7,976 nucleotides of DNA. Origin: JBAXTE01 sp038240835. Lineage in GTDB: Bacteria > Bacteroidota > Bacteroidia > Bacteroidales > WCHB1-69. Shown piece by piece: positions 1 through 5,688 of the stretch. Under the pieces are notes generated by a model, which saw only the letters and a program-made list of their open reading frames with translations, searched no databases and was not told the DNA's origin. Positions within the stretch are counted from its first letter, which is position 1; each line of letters opens with the position of its first letter. The stretch spans positions 1 to 7,976 of the forward strand of contig JBBRGJ010000153.1 of NCBI GenBank assembly GCA_038240835.1. The letters are read 5' to 3'. A program made the position numbers and the translations under genes.

Positions 1-581
1 TCAACATTGAATACTTGCCCGAGCTTACCGAAAAACCGAATGATTTATACAATGCTTACCTGTTTGCAAACAAAAACAGGTTAACACAAAAGAATTTTCT
101 GGAATCTCACAAATTGGTTTCTGCACATTTGTTGCCTAAAAGTCAGCAAGGTGCAATTAGGCAAACCGAAATGCTGGTATTGGAACACAAAACAGGACGG
201 ATACAATACGAGGCTGCTCAACTTAGCATTTTAAAGGAACGATATGCCAAATTTTGGAAAGAAATAGAATCGCTGCTAAAAACGGATTTAGCTATAGATG
301 AAGTATTTTACTATGCCGCATTTATTCATCTGGCATTTGTTAATATTCACCCATTTGGCGATGGTAACGGGCGTATTTCGCGCTTGCTCGAAAAATGGTT
401 TCTGGCCGAAAAACTGGGCGAACGGGCATGGTATATACAATCGGAGAAACACTATTACAAACAGGTAAACGAGTATTATAAAAATTTAGCCCGATTGGGG
501 ATGTATTATGAGGAACTTGACTACGAAAAATCAATTCCTTTTTTGCTTATGCTACCTCAATCATTGATTTTTGAAAAATAA
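1..581 (+). CDS. Fic-domain protein (AMPylase-type), 5' end outside the window
   Basis: The reading frame is open from the first complete codon (base 3) to the TAA at 579-581, so the TTG at 15 is probably internal and the N-terminus lies upstream. The Fic signature HPFGDGNGRISR is encoded at 348-383. It matches the HPFx[D/E]GNGRxxR motif in which His is catalytic and the GNGR loop binds nucleotide phosphates. Upstream, the segment GAIRQTEMLV resembles the conserved Fic fold region that follows the LT-x-x-x-L-x-x-H helix. Fic enzymes usually transfer AMP from ATP to a Ser, Thr or Tyr of a target protein. The inhibitory helix motif (S/T)xxxE(G/N), which in class II enzymes precedes the core, is not in the visible part, so autoinhibition cannot be judged. 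The stop is only 3 nt before the next gene, so the two are probably co-transcribed and translationally coupled. The target is unknown; a role in the restriction system is inference. Confidence 0.92.
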   Translation, partial: NIEYLPELTEKPNDLYNAYLFANKNRLTQKNFLESHKLVSAHLLPKSQQGAIRQTEMLVLEHKTGRIQYEAAQLSILKERYAKFWKEIESLLKTDLAIDEVFYYAAFIHLAFVNIHPFGDGNGRISRLLEKWFLAEKLGERAWYIQSEKHYYKQVNEYYKNLARLGMYYEELDYEKSIPFLLMLPQSLIFEK

Positions 582-584
582 AAG

Positions 585-3206
585 ATGGAATTAAAGCCGT
601 ATCAACAGCAAGTAATAAACGATCTTGCATCGTTTTTGGAATACATTCAGGAAACCAAAGACGTTAAAAACGCATTTTATAATTTCTGGGCAAAACATCC
701 GCGAACGCCATTATTCCCATTTTCTGGAACTGCCATTGAGCCATATAAAAACAATGTGCCCCGTGTGCCGCATATTTGCGTAAAAGTGCCTACCGCAGGC
801 GGAAAAACCTTCATAGCCTGCAATGCAATCCGTACAATTTTCGATGCTTTTGAATATGATAAGCCAAAAGCGGTTGTATGGCTGGTGCCTTCAATTACCA
901 TTTTAGACCAGACCATCAAAAACCTAAAAGACACATCGCATCCATATCGGCAGAAAATTAATTCGCACTTTGGCAATAAAGTTGAAGTGTTCGACAAATC
1001 GGCTTTACTTCAGGGAAGCGGGTTTAATGCAACTTCAGTAAAGGAACAGTTGAATATCTTTGTTTTAAGTTTCGACAGTATCCGGACAGCAAACAAAGAA
1101 GGACGGAAAGTATTTGAACAAAACGGTTCGCTTCAATCGTTTGAAGCCCTGTTGGGCAAGGATGAAGAAATATCGCTGATGAAAGTCATGCAATACTTGA
1201 ATCCATTGGTTATTGTTGACGAAAGTCACAATGCTGAAACCAATCTAAGTGTTGAAATGCTGAAAGAGTTTAACCCGTGTTTTATTCTCGACCTAACTGC
1301 CACGCCAAGAAATAACAGCAACATTGTTAGTTTTATTGATGCGCTGGAATTGAAACGTGAAAACATGGTAAAACTGCCCGTGATTGTTTACAATCATCAG
1401 GACAAAACGGAAGTAATCAATTCGAGTTTGCAATTACAAAAACGTCTTGAAATTCAAGCCATTGAAGAAGAAAAGAAAGGTGGTAAATACATTCGCCCAA
1501 TCGTTTTGTTTCAGGCACAACCTAAAAATAGTAAAAATTTTCTCAACGAAGAAGAGGAAAAATCAAACGTTCAAAAACTGAAAGAAAAGCTTATTGAGTT
1601 AAAAATCCCAGAGGGGCAGATAAAAATTAAAACGGCGAACATCAATGAAATAAAAGGAATTGATTTGATGAGCAAAGATTGTGAGGTTCGCTATATTATT
1701 ACCATAAACGCCTTGAAAGAAGGCTGGGATTGCCCGTTTGCTTATATTTTGGCTTCGTTGGCCGACAAGAGTTCGGCAGTTGATGTTGAGCAAATTTTAG
1801 GCAGGGTTTTACGCCAACCCTATGTAATGAAGCATAATTTTCCGCTACTCAATTTGAGTTATGTTTTAACAGCATCATCTAAATTTCTGGAAACTTTAGA
1901 CAACATTGTAAAAGGCTTGAACAAAGCAGGTTTTAGCGACAAGGATTATAAACTGGCAGACCCTGCCATGATACAAGAGGCTCAGAAGCAAGAGCCATTT
2001 ACGCAACTGACAGTATTTCCAACCCAACAAACAAATGATACAGAATACGATATAACTGCGGACATTGATACTTCGAGAATTTTGTCAGTTGAAGAAACTA
2101 CTGTTCCAATCACAACTGTCTCCAACATTGAGCAAACAGCTATCCGACAGAATAAAGAATTTGAGAAAAAGGTTGCAGAAATAGAAACCAATAGCCTATT
2201 GTCATTACCAAACGAAATACAAAAGCTTGTGAAATCATTTGAAATCAAAGCGATATTTAAAGAACAGGCTGGGAAAATCACCTTGCCGCAGTTCTATTTA
2301 AAAGTTCCTGCAAATGATATATTCGGAATTAGAGAAGATGAATGGCCTTTAGAAAAGGAACATTTACTGGAAGGATTTGCATTAAGCAAGGAAAATACCA
2401 ACATTGCTTTCGACAACATTACATCCGAACTTTACAAAGTTGATCTGGACGAAACAAAAAAGGAACATACACCAACATTTGTAAAACTCGACGGTGAAGT
2501 AAAAGAAAGCGTAATTGCTTACATGCTTGATCCTTTGAGAAAAGAAAACCGGATTACAAACTTTACAAGCCGTATCATGGGCATTATCGGTAATATGTAC
2601 CCGATTCCTGACAAAGAAATTAAAAGATACATTACCCGTATTCTGGAAGATTTTAAGGATGAACAGTTTGGGGCATTCGCAAATAACGAGTACACCTACA
2701 CCGATAAAATAAAACAGAAAATAAAAACACTTTCAGAAGCTTTTGCAGAGCAGAAATTTAAAGACTTTTTAGATACTGATAAGGTATTTATTAAAGCATC
2801 TTTTCAGTTGCCCAAAAGTATTTCACCAGGCCTAACCTCTAAGGATATTACAAAATCGCTTTACGAGAAAGAAGGCAGCATGAATGGTTTCGAAGAGCGC
2901 GTAATCAATGAAATTGGCAACATGACTAACATTGCTTTCTGGACAAGAAATATTGAACGGAGAGGATTTAGAATTAATGGTTTTGTTAATCATTATCCCG
3001 ATTTCATTATTCAAACCAAAAGTGGAAAGACAATTCTACTGGAAACAAAAGGCGACCATTTAGATGCTGAACCAAAAATAAGGCTTGGCGGTCTTTGGTC
3101 AAGTAAAGCAGGGAATAATTATCGTTATTTCATGGTCTATGAAAGGCGGACAGTTGACGGAGCCTACAAATTGGAAGATTTTTTAAATATAATAAAGGAC
3201 ATCTAA
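585..3206 (+). CDS. Type III restriction Res-like DEAD/DEAH helicase-endonuclease
   Basis: This 873-residue protein has the order expected of a type III restriction Res subunit. A Q-like motif (LKPYQQQV, 3-10) is followed by Walker A VPTAGGKT (68-75), Walker B DESH (212-215), motif III LTATPR (237-242), motif V LKEGWDCP (377-384) and motif VI VEQILGRVLRQP (401-412). After a long linker region the C-terminus carries a PD-(D/E)xK nuclease core: YPDFII (Asp806), then LLETKG (Glu820, Lys822), with candidate helix acids at Glu770-771. In known systems Res hydrolyses ATP, translocates or diffuses on DNA together with a Mod methyltransferase, and cuts unmodified DNA. Every key residue I looked for is present, so it is probably active. 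The ATG follows an A-rich leader without a Shine-Dalgarno sequence. It sits 3 nt after the Fic gene. No mod gene is visible; it may be upstream of the window. A solitary defence helicase-nuclease is the alternative. Confidence 0.88.
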   Translation: MELKPYQQQVINDLASFLEYIQETKDVKNAFYNFWAKHPRTPLFPFSGTAIEPYKNNVPRVPHICVKVPTAGGKTFIACNAIRTIFDAFEYDKPKAVVWLVPSITILDQTIKNLKDTSHPYRQKINSHFGNKVEVFDKSALLQGSGFNATSVKEQLNIFVLSFDSIRTANKEGRKVFEQNGSLQSFEALLGKDEEISLMKVMQYLNPLVIVDESHNAETNLSVEMLKEFNPCFILDLTATPRNNSNIVSFIDALELKRENMVKLPVIVYNHQDKTEVINSSLQLQKRLEIQAIEEEKKGGKYIRPIVLFQAQPKNSKNFLNEEEEKSNVQKLKEKLIELKIPEGQIKIKTANINEIKGIDLMSKDCEVRYIITINALKEGWDCPFAYILASLADKSSAVDVEQILGRVLRQPYVMKHNFPLLNLSYVLTASSKFLETLDNIVKGLNKAGFSDKDYKLADPAMIQEAQKQEPFTQLTVFPTQQTNDTEYDITADIDTSRILSVEETTVPITTVSNIEQTAIRQNKEFEKKVAEIETNSLLSLPNEIQKLVKSFEIKAIFKEQAGKITLPQFYLKVPANDIFGIREDEWPLEKEHLLEGFALSKENTNIAFDNITSELYKVDLDETKKEHTPTFVKLDGEVKESVIAYMLDPLRKENRITNFTSRIMGIIGNMYPIPDKEIKRYITRILEDFKDEQFGAFANNEYTYTDKIKQKIKTLSEAFAEQKFKDFLDTDKVFIKASFQLPKSISPGLTSKDITKSLYEKEGSMNGFEERVINEIGNMTNIAFWTRNIERRGFRINGFVNHYPDFIIQTKSGKTILLETKGDHLDAEPKIRLGGLWSSKAGNNYRYFMVYERRTVDGAYKLEDFLNIIKDI

Positions 3207-3259
3207 AGCCAACGCTTCGTGGTCAAGCACAACTTGTCCCGTTTTTTTCGGGATTGGCT
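3207..3259. other. Structured element directly after the Res stop codon
   Basis: Immediately after the TAA at 3204-3206 come outer arms AGCCAA (3207-3212) and TTGGCT (3254-3259), which pair perfectly. Inside are a TCCCG/CGGGA hairpin with a seven-T loop (3237-3253) and a second possible arm, either GCTT/AAGC (3214-3228) or CAAG/CTTG (3224-3236). The T run is in the loop, not after the stem, so this is not a standard intrinsic terminator. The outer arms with their flanking bases (AGCCAAC and ATTGGCT) loosely resemble the RYYYAAC/GTTRRRY cores of integron attC sites. The crossover base is not canonical, so an attC assignment is unproven. It could also be an mRNA 3'-end stabilising fold. Confidence 0.4.
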
Positions 3260-3285
3260 GGTCGCACAAAAAAACAAGAATTAGC

Positions 3286-3654
3286 AAAAATGAGTTTAAT
3301 TTACGCTTTTCGACTGTAACTCAGGATGAACTTGAAAACGCTCCATAGAAAGTAAAGGAACTTGTAAAAAGGCTTAAAGCTGAATGGACAGATTATTTTG
3401 ATATTACAGATGAAGTAGTCGAACTTGCTACTGAACATATTTCAGAAAAAGTTGTGGGACAGACAAGTTATACCGACTGTTTACATATCGCCTTGGCAAC
3501 AATAAACCATGCGGACTTTTTGATAAGTTGGAACTTCAAACATATTGTAAATGTTCAACGTATTCAAGGTTACAACTCGATCAATATAAAAAATGGATAC
3601 AAACAATTAGAAATTCGTTCACCAAGAGAATTTGAAAAATATGAAAACGACTAA
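3286..3654 (+). pseudogene. VapC-like PIN-domain toxin, 5'-truncated with in-frame TAG
   Basis: A single frame reads FNLRFSTVTQDELENAP, then TAG (3346-3348), then continues through KVKELVKRL to SYTDCLHIALATINHADFLI, SWNFKHIVN and GYKQLEIRSPREF, ending at the TAA at 3652-3654. The tail is the C-terminal half of a PIN-domain ribonuclease of the VapC type found in Bacteroidota. It includes the conserved acidic residue in YTDCLHIA and the SWN strand. The N-terminal part with the first catalytic Asp (usually in a LDTSV-like strand) is absent, and no other frame upstream supplies it. An internal GTG at 3454 could start a 66-residue product, but this would lack most of the active site. The gene is therefore very likely dead. 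Its left end abuts the structured element after the Res gene, which suggests that a rearrangement removed the 5' part. Confidence 0.8.
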
Positions 3655-3805
3655 TAAATCAACAGAAAAACAATTTGACGCAGTTAAGTTTATGCGCCAG
3701 CAGCGAGACAAATTGAGTGAAGAGTTATCCAAAATGTCTAAAGCAGAAATCATTGAATATTTCAAAAGACGTAAAACAGAAACGTCAATAAAGCACTGTG
3801 CATAG
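3641..3805 (+). CDS. Small antitoxin-like partner of the PIN toxin (54 codons)
   Basis: An ATG at 3641 lies inside the 3' end of the PIN remnant and overlaps it by 14 nt in another frame, a typical arrangement for a toxin-antitoxin pair. The predicted 54-residue product is charged and mostly helical. Its centre reads FDAVKFMRQQRDKLSEEL, followed by SKAEIIEYFKRRK. Proteins of this type (FDAVKxMRxxRDxLS, then an EI-x-x-Y/F-x-K helix) are, to my recollection, common next to PIN toxins in Bacteroidota. That would make it the neutralising partner, but the assignment is by pattern and context, not by a domain I can name. The last residues (TSIKHCA) run into a G+C-rich repeat block, so the natural C-terminus may have been replaced. 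With the toxin dead, this gene may be a relic under no selection. Confidence 0.55.
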   Translation: MKTTNKSTEKQFDAVKFMRQQRDKLSEELSKMSKAEIIEYFKRRKTETSIKHCA

Positions 3806-3813
3806 CCCGTCAA

Positions 3814-3915
3814 GTGCGGCAGCAGTGGTTTTCGGTGGGCATCTTTATGCTCGGTCCCGGTTAACCGGGGTTGACAGGAAATCGCCCGCAGTTCCCAATG
3901 TTTCATACCGCCAAC
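3814..3915. repeat. G+C-rich block with nested imperfect inverted repeats
   Basis: This segment is about 57% G+C by hand count, clearly above its flanks. It has nested arms that are nearly concentric around base 3863. The centre is a perfect 14-bp palindrome CCCGGTTAACCGGG (3856-3869). Around it are GGGCAT (3837-3842) and ATCGCCC (3881-3887), pairing with one extrahelical base. Outermost are GTGCGG (3814-3819) and CCGCCAAC (3908-3915), pairing imperfectly. A short GTTGC/GCAAC hairpin (3917-3939) follows. There is no T run, so it is not a simple terminator. It could be a palindromic intergenic repeat, a recombination hairpin or a structured RNA. Minus-strand reading frames across it look like a by-product of the repeat. 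Confidence 0.5.
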
Positions 3916-3975
3916 CGTTGCGAGCATGTTAAATGCAACCATCTTTACTTTAAGAAAGTTAAACAATAAAATATT

Positions 3976-4749
3976 ATGAAATTATTACATTTTTTATTCG
4001 TTATTGGCATAGTAGGATTTTCAATCTCTTGCAATAAAAGTGAATCGCCAAAAAACGCAGAAGCAAAATTATTAACAGTAACAGGCTCATTTGGAGTCGG
4101 ATTAATTGATACTTCTGCCAAGACCGTAATTATTAAGGCTCCTGAAAATATGGATATTACGCAAATAATTCCTCAATTTGAATTGTCAAAGAATGCAACC
4201 ATTTATCCTCCATCTGGAGTTGCAACAGATTTTTCAAATCCTGTAACATATACAATCACTTCCGAAGATAATACTTCAAAATATGTATTTAAAGTAACTG
4301 TATTAAAACCGATCGTAAAATTTACAATTTACGATGTTTCAAATTGGACACCTGCAAATTTTAAGGTTCCTCAAACAAATGCACTCATCAAGATATACAC
4401 AAAAACAGAAAATATTGGTGCAGATAAAATTTATGATACACTTACCACTGATCAGAATGCACAAGCTATTTTATACGGATTAAAATCAAATGACTATTAT
4501 TTTACCGTAGCAAAAGATAATAAATCAAATATTATTAATGGGTATGTTTTGATAGGCAGATATAACACCCAAGAAGAAGCAGACAGCTCACCCGATCCAA
4601 ATGCAAAGGTTGGTGGCCTAAGATTTTTGGATTTAAATGGAGATAACAGACTAAACTCATATGATAAAAGTAATTTCCAGATAATTTGGAGCAAATATGA
4701 TTTGGATATCAATAATGTATTACTAATAGATTTATTTATATCGAATTAG
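3976..4749 (+). CDS. Exported lipoprotein with DUF5018-like domain and dockerin-like calcium loop
   Basis: The 257-residue product begins with a hydrophobic signal peptide ending in a lipobox-like SISC (16-19), so Cys19 is the likely lipidated residue. The following NKSES could act as a Bacteroidota surface-export signal, though it is weakly acidic. Residues about 30-110 form a beta-rich module with the pattern IIKAP, then SKNATIYPPSG, DFSNPVTYTITSED and YVFKVTV. This fits the DUF5018 or cadherin-like modules of Bacteroidota surface lipoproteins. Near the C-terminus, DLNGDNRLNSYD (219-230) places Asp/Asn at positions 1, 3, 5, 9 and 12, as in a dockerin or EF-hand calcium loop. The preceding YNTQEEADSSPDPNAKVGG (196-214) resembles the segment that comes before the same loop in SusC/RagA transporters. 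The ATG follows an A-rich leader without a Shine-Dalgarno sequence. The gene stands alone and its ligand is unknown. Confidence 0.82.
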   Translation: MKLLHFLFVIGIVGFSISCNKSESPKNAEAKLLTVTGSFGVGLIDTSAKTVIIKAPENMDITQIIPQFELSKNATIYPPSGVATDFSNPVTYTITSEDNTSKYVFKVTVLKPIVKFTIYDVSNWTPANFKVPQTNALIKIYTKTENIGADKIYDTLTTDQNAQAILYGLKSNDYYFTVAKDNKSNIINGYVLIGRYNTQEEADSSPDPNAKVGGLRFLDLNGDNRLNSYDKSNFQIIWSKYDLDINNVLLIDLFISN

Positions 4750-4955
4750 AAATGAATAGTATTTCAAACACGCTCGCCATTAAACAGCACTTCATTTGGT
4801 CGGAACTACCCAGCATGAAGTCTGGGTTGCACTACATCCCTAGCGACTGCCCAATTTTTCTATGTATTTAACTCCTGAATCATCGATGTTTTGAATCCGG
4901 TGATTACTGGCGCTGAGTGAAGTCCGTTCCCGTAAATGGTCGATTATCTTGCCCA
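4750..4955. other. Gene-free stretch left of the transposase relic
   Basis: No intact reading frame is recognisable here. A six-pair hairpin ACCCAG/CTGGGT (4808-4827, eight-base loop) lies 58 nt after the lipoprotein stop. It has no T run, so a terminator role is weak. On the minus strand, a frame continuing from the transposase relic reads LGKIIDHLRERTS and then RIQNIDDSG (about 4956 down to 4842). This may be a late part of the same transposase brought close by an internal deletion, but I cannot place it securely. Confidence 0.4.
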
Positions 4956-5314
4956 ATGTGAAATATGGTAGAGTTTATCCTTGGTAATTTTATCGACATT
5001 GTATCCGGTGAGCTCACAAACTGCCGAATTCTCTTTTATCCAATCTCAATTGGCTGATGGCTCGAAAGTATAACCACTCTGCACCAACTTCCCTGACATC
5101 CTTGTTCTTGATACTGTTTACATTGATGGTGGATAATATTCATTCGATCTGGATACTTTGGTTCTCGCAGGGGCTGCATCAATTCTTTTTTCGGATACCA
5201 ATCGGGCATAATATGCTTCAACATTTTGGGTTACAACCGGATCATCGCTAACCGATAATACCATCCCGGTTTGTGGGTCGTTGGATTATGTCTGCCTGAT
5301 ACTTTGAAATACAT
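4956..5314 (-). pseudogene. Eroded IS1634-family (IS4-type DDE) transposase, multiple frameshifts and deletions
   Basis: Four pieces of one transposase N-terminal half occur in the correct order on the minus strand but in different frames. From an ATG at 5314 comes MYFKVSGRHNP, ending GWYYRL (to 5249). Then SDDPVVTQNVEAYYARLVSE and KRID (5249-5175) follow in a shifted frame. Next is STINVNSIKNKDVREVGAEW with LYFRAISQLRLD (5133-5038) in a third frame. Last is WIKENSAVCELTGYNVDKIT with KDKLY (5042-4956). These match the recognisable signatures of Bacteroidota IS1634-type transposases, normally about 500-600 residues. The segments that usually sit between the pieces are missing, for example a VESYRN...CHRT stretch after piece one and an ISRAVYPASEL-like stretch before piece four. 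The DDE catalytic core is not seen. The gene is dead. Identification rests on remembered family motifs, not a search. Confidence 0.8.
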
Positions 5315-5377
5315 AGGCAGTAAAGTAAAATCATAATCACCTAATAATCAATACCCCCTGTGTACTACAAACAAGAA

Positions 5378-5403
5378 AAATGCAAAACGACGAAATGCAA
5401 AAC
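5378..5403. repeat. Two direct copies of AAATGCAAAAC, candidate IS terminus
   Basis: AAATGCAAAAC occurs at 5378-5388 and 5393-5403, a 15-bp period with GACG in the spacer. Direct subterminal repeats like this are common transposase binding sites, and the position upstream of the relic transposase start at 5314 fits. The assignment as an IS end is inference because no second end is available for comparison. Confidence 0.4.
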
Positions 5404-5405
5404 AG

Positions 5406-5511
5406 TTGATTTACAGCAATATATAAAATATCGAATATCCTATCAAGGTAAAAACCATTGTTTTAAGAGCAAAAAAACTTGACTTTAAATGATTTTTTAA
5501 CATTTTGAGTT
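5406..5511. other. A+T-rich spacer without recognisable features
   Basis: This spacer lies between the candidate IS end and the outer-membrane protein stub. It is strongly A+T-rich, has stops in all frames and shows no clear promoter, hairpin or remnant protein. It may be foreign sequence joined to the broken gene. Confidence 0.4.
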
Positions 5512-5682
5512 CTAATTGCTGCACTGTAGGTTAATATCAGGATAAGCATCCTGCCTGATTGTAAGTGGCATGGGCAAATTAAAAACCTGACCGCTATGCA
5601 CTTCGAACGACCAGTGCGACTGGGCATTTACAATTGGGAATAAAATACAAGTCAGGAATAAAAAGGCAAGGAATTTTTTCAT
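5512..5682 (-). pseudogene. 5' stub of a secreted or outer-membrane protein, signal peptide intact
   Basis: An ATG at 5682 opens a 56-codon frame that ends at TAG 5514-5512. The product starts MKKFLAFLFLTCILFPIVNA, a clear Sec signal peptide with likely cleavage before QSHWSF. The mature part reads WSFEVHSGQVFNLPMPLTI and then RQDAYPDINLQ. The W-S-x-E-x-H-x-G-x-V-x-N-x-P-x-P-L-T-I pattern is, as I recall it, the N-terminus of Bacteroidota outer-membrane beta-barrel proteins of several hundred residues. Here similarity stops after about INLQ and a stop follows at once, so this is a truncated gene and not a natural small protein. It lies 6 nt after the universal stress protein stop on the same strand, so it was probably the next gene of that operon. 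The break faces the IS relic. No later part of the barrel is found in the spacer. Confidence 0.65.
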
Positions 5683-5688
5683 GAAAAA

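Larger units (their letters stand above)
4956..5405 (-). mobile_element. Remnant of an IS1634-family insertion sequence, one end only
   Basis: The element is defined by the broken transposase pieces plus about 90 bp of leader up to a repeat-rich candidate terminus. Read on the minus strand, that terminus begins CTGTTTTGCATTTCGTCG and the TTTTGCATTT unit occurs twice. No matching inverted copy is visible near 4750-4950, so the far end has been lost or deleted. No target-site duplication can be identified. The next gene fragment to the right, an outer-membrane protein stub, stops abruptly about 107 bp from this end, so the element may have taken part in its truncation. Confidence 0.55.

Noticed and set aside
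15..581. TTG at 15 as the true start of the Fic gene
   Set aside because: The frame is open through the left edge and Fic proteins normally have a longer N-terminal region, so the gene is simply cut by the window.
3237..3253. Intrinsic terminator at TCCCG-T7-CGGGA
   Set aside because: The T run is in the loop and the bases after the stem are ATTGGCTGG, so a normal intrinsic terminator is not formed.
3856..3869. Terminator made by the CCCGGTTAACCGGG palindrome
   Set aside because: There is no hairpin loop of normal size in the core and no T run on either side. The nested-repeat explanation fits better.
3814..3915. Canonical integron attC site in the G+C-rich block
   Set aside because: The outer arms run GT...AAC, the reverse of the RYYYAAC...GTTRRRY order required of attC, and core consensus bases are missing.
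3619..3966. 115-codon minus-strand frame
   Set aside because: It is antisense to the PIN remnant, the small partner gene and the palindromic block. Its apparent sequence is explained by the G+C-rich repeat, and no start context or domain supports it.
4956..5045. Possible PAS-domain histidine kinase fragment (SAVCELTGYNVDKITKD)
   Set aside because: The segment superficially resembles the FxxLTGY region of a PAS domain. The adjoining pieces (MYFKVSGRHNP, KNKDVREVGAEW) and the ITKDKLY ending fit an IS1634-type transposase far better.
5036..5251. Open frames of about 62-64 codons on both strands
   Set aside because: They lie inside the transposase relic in frames that do not carry the transposase similarity, and their sequences look random.
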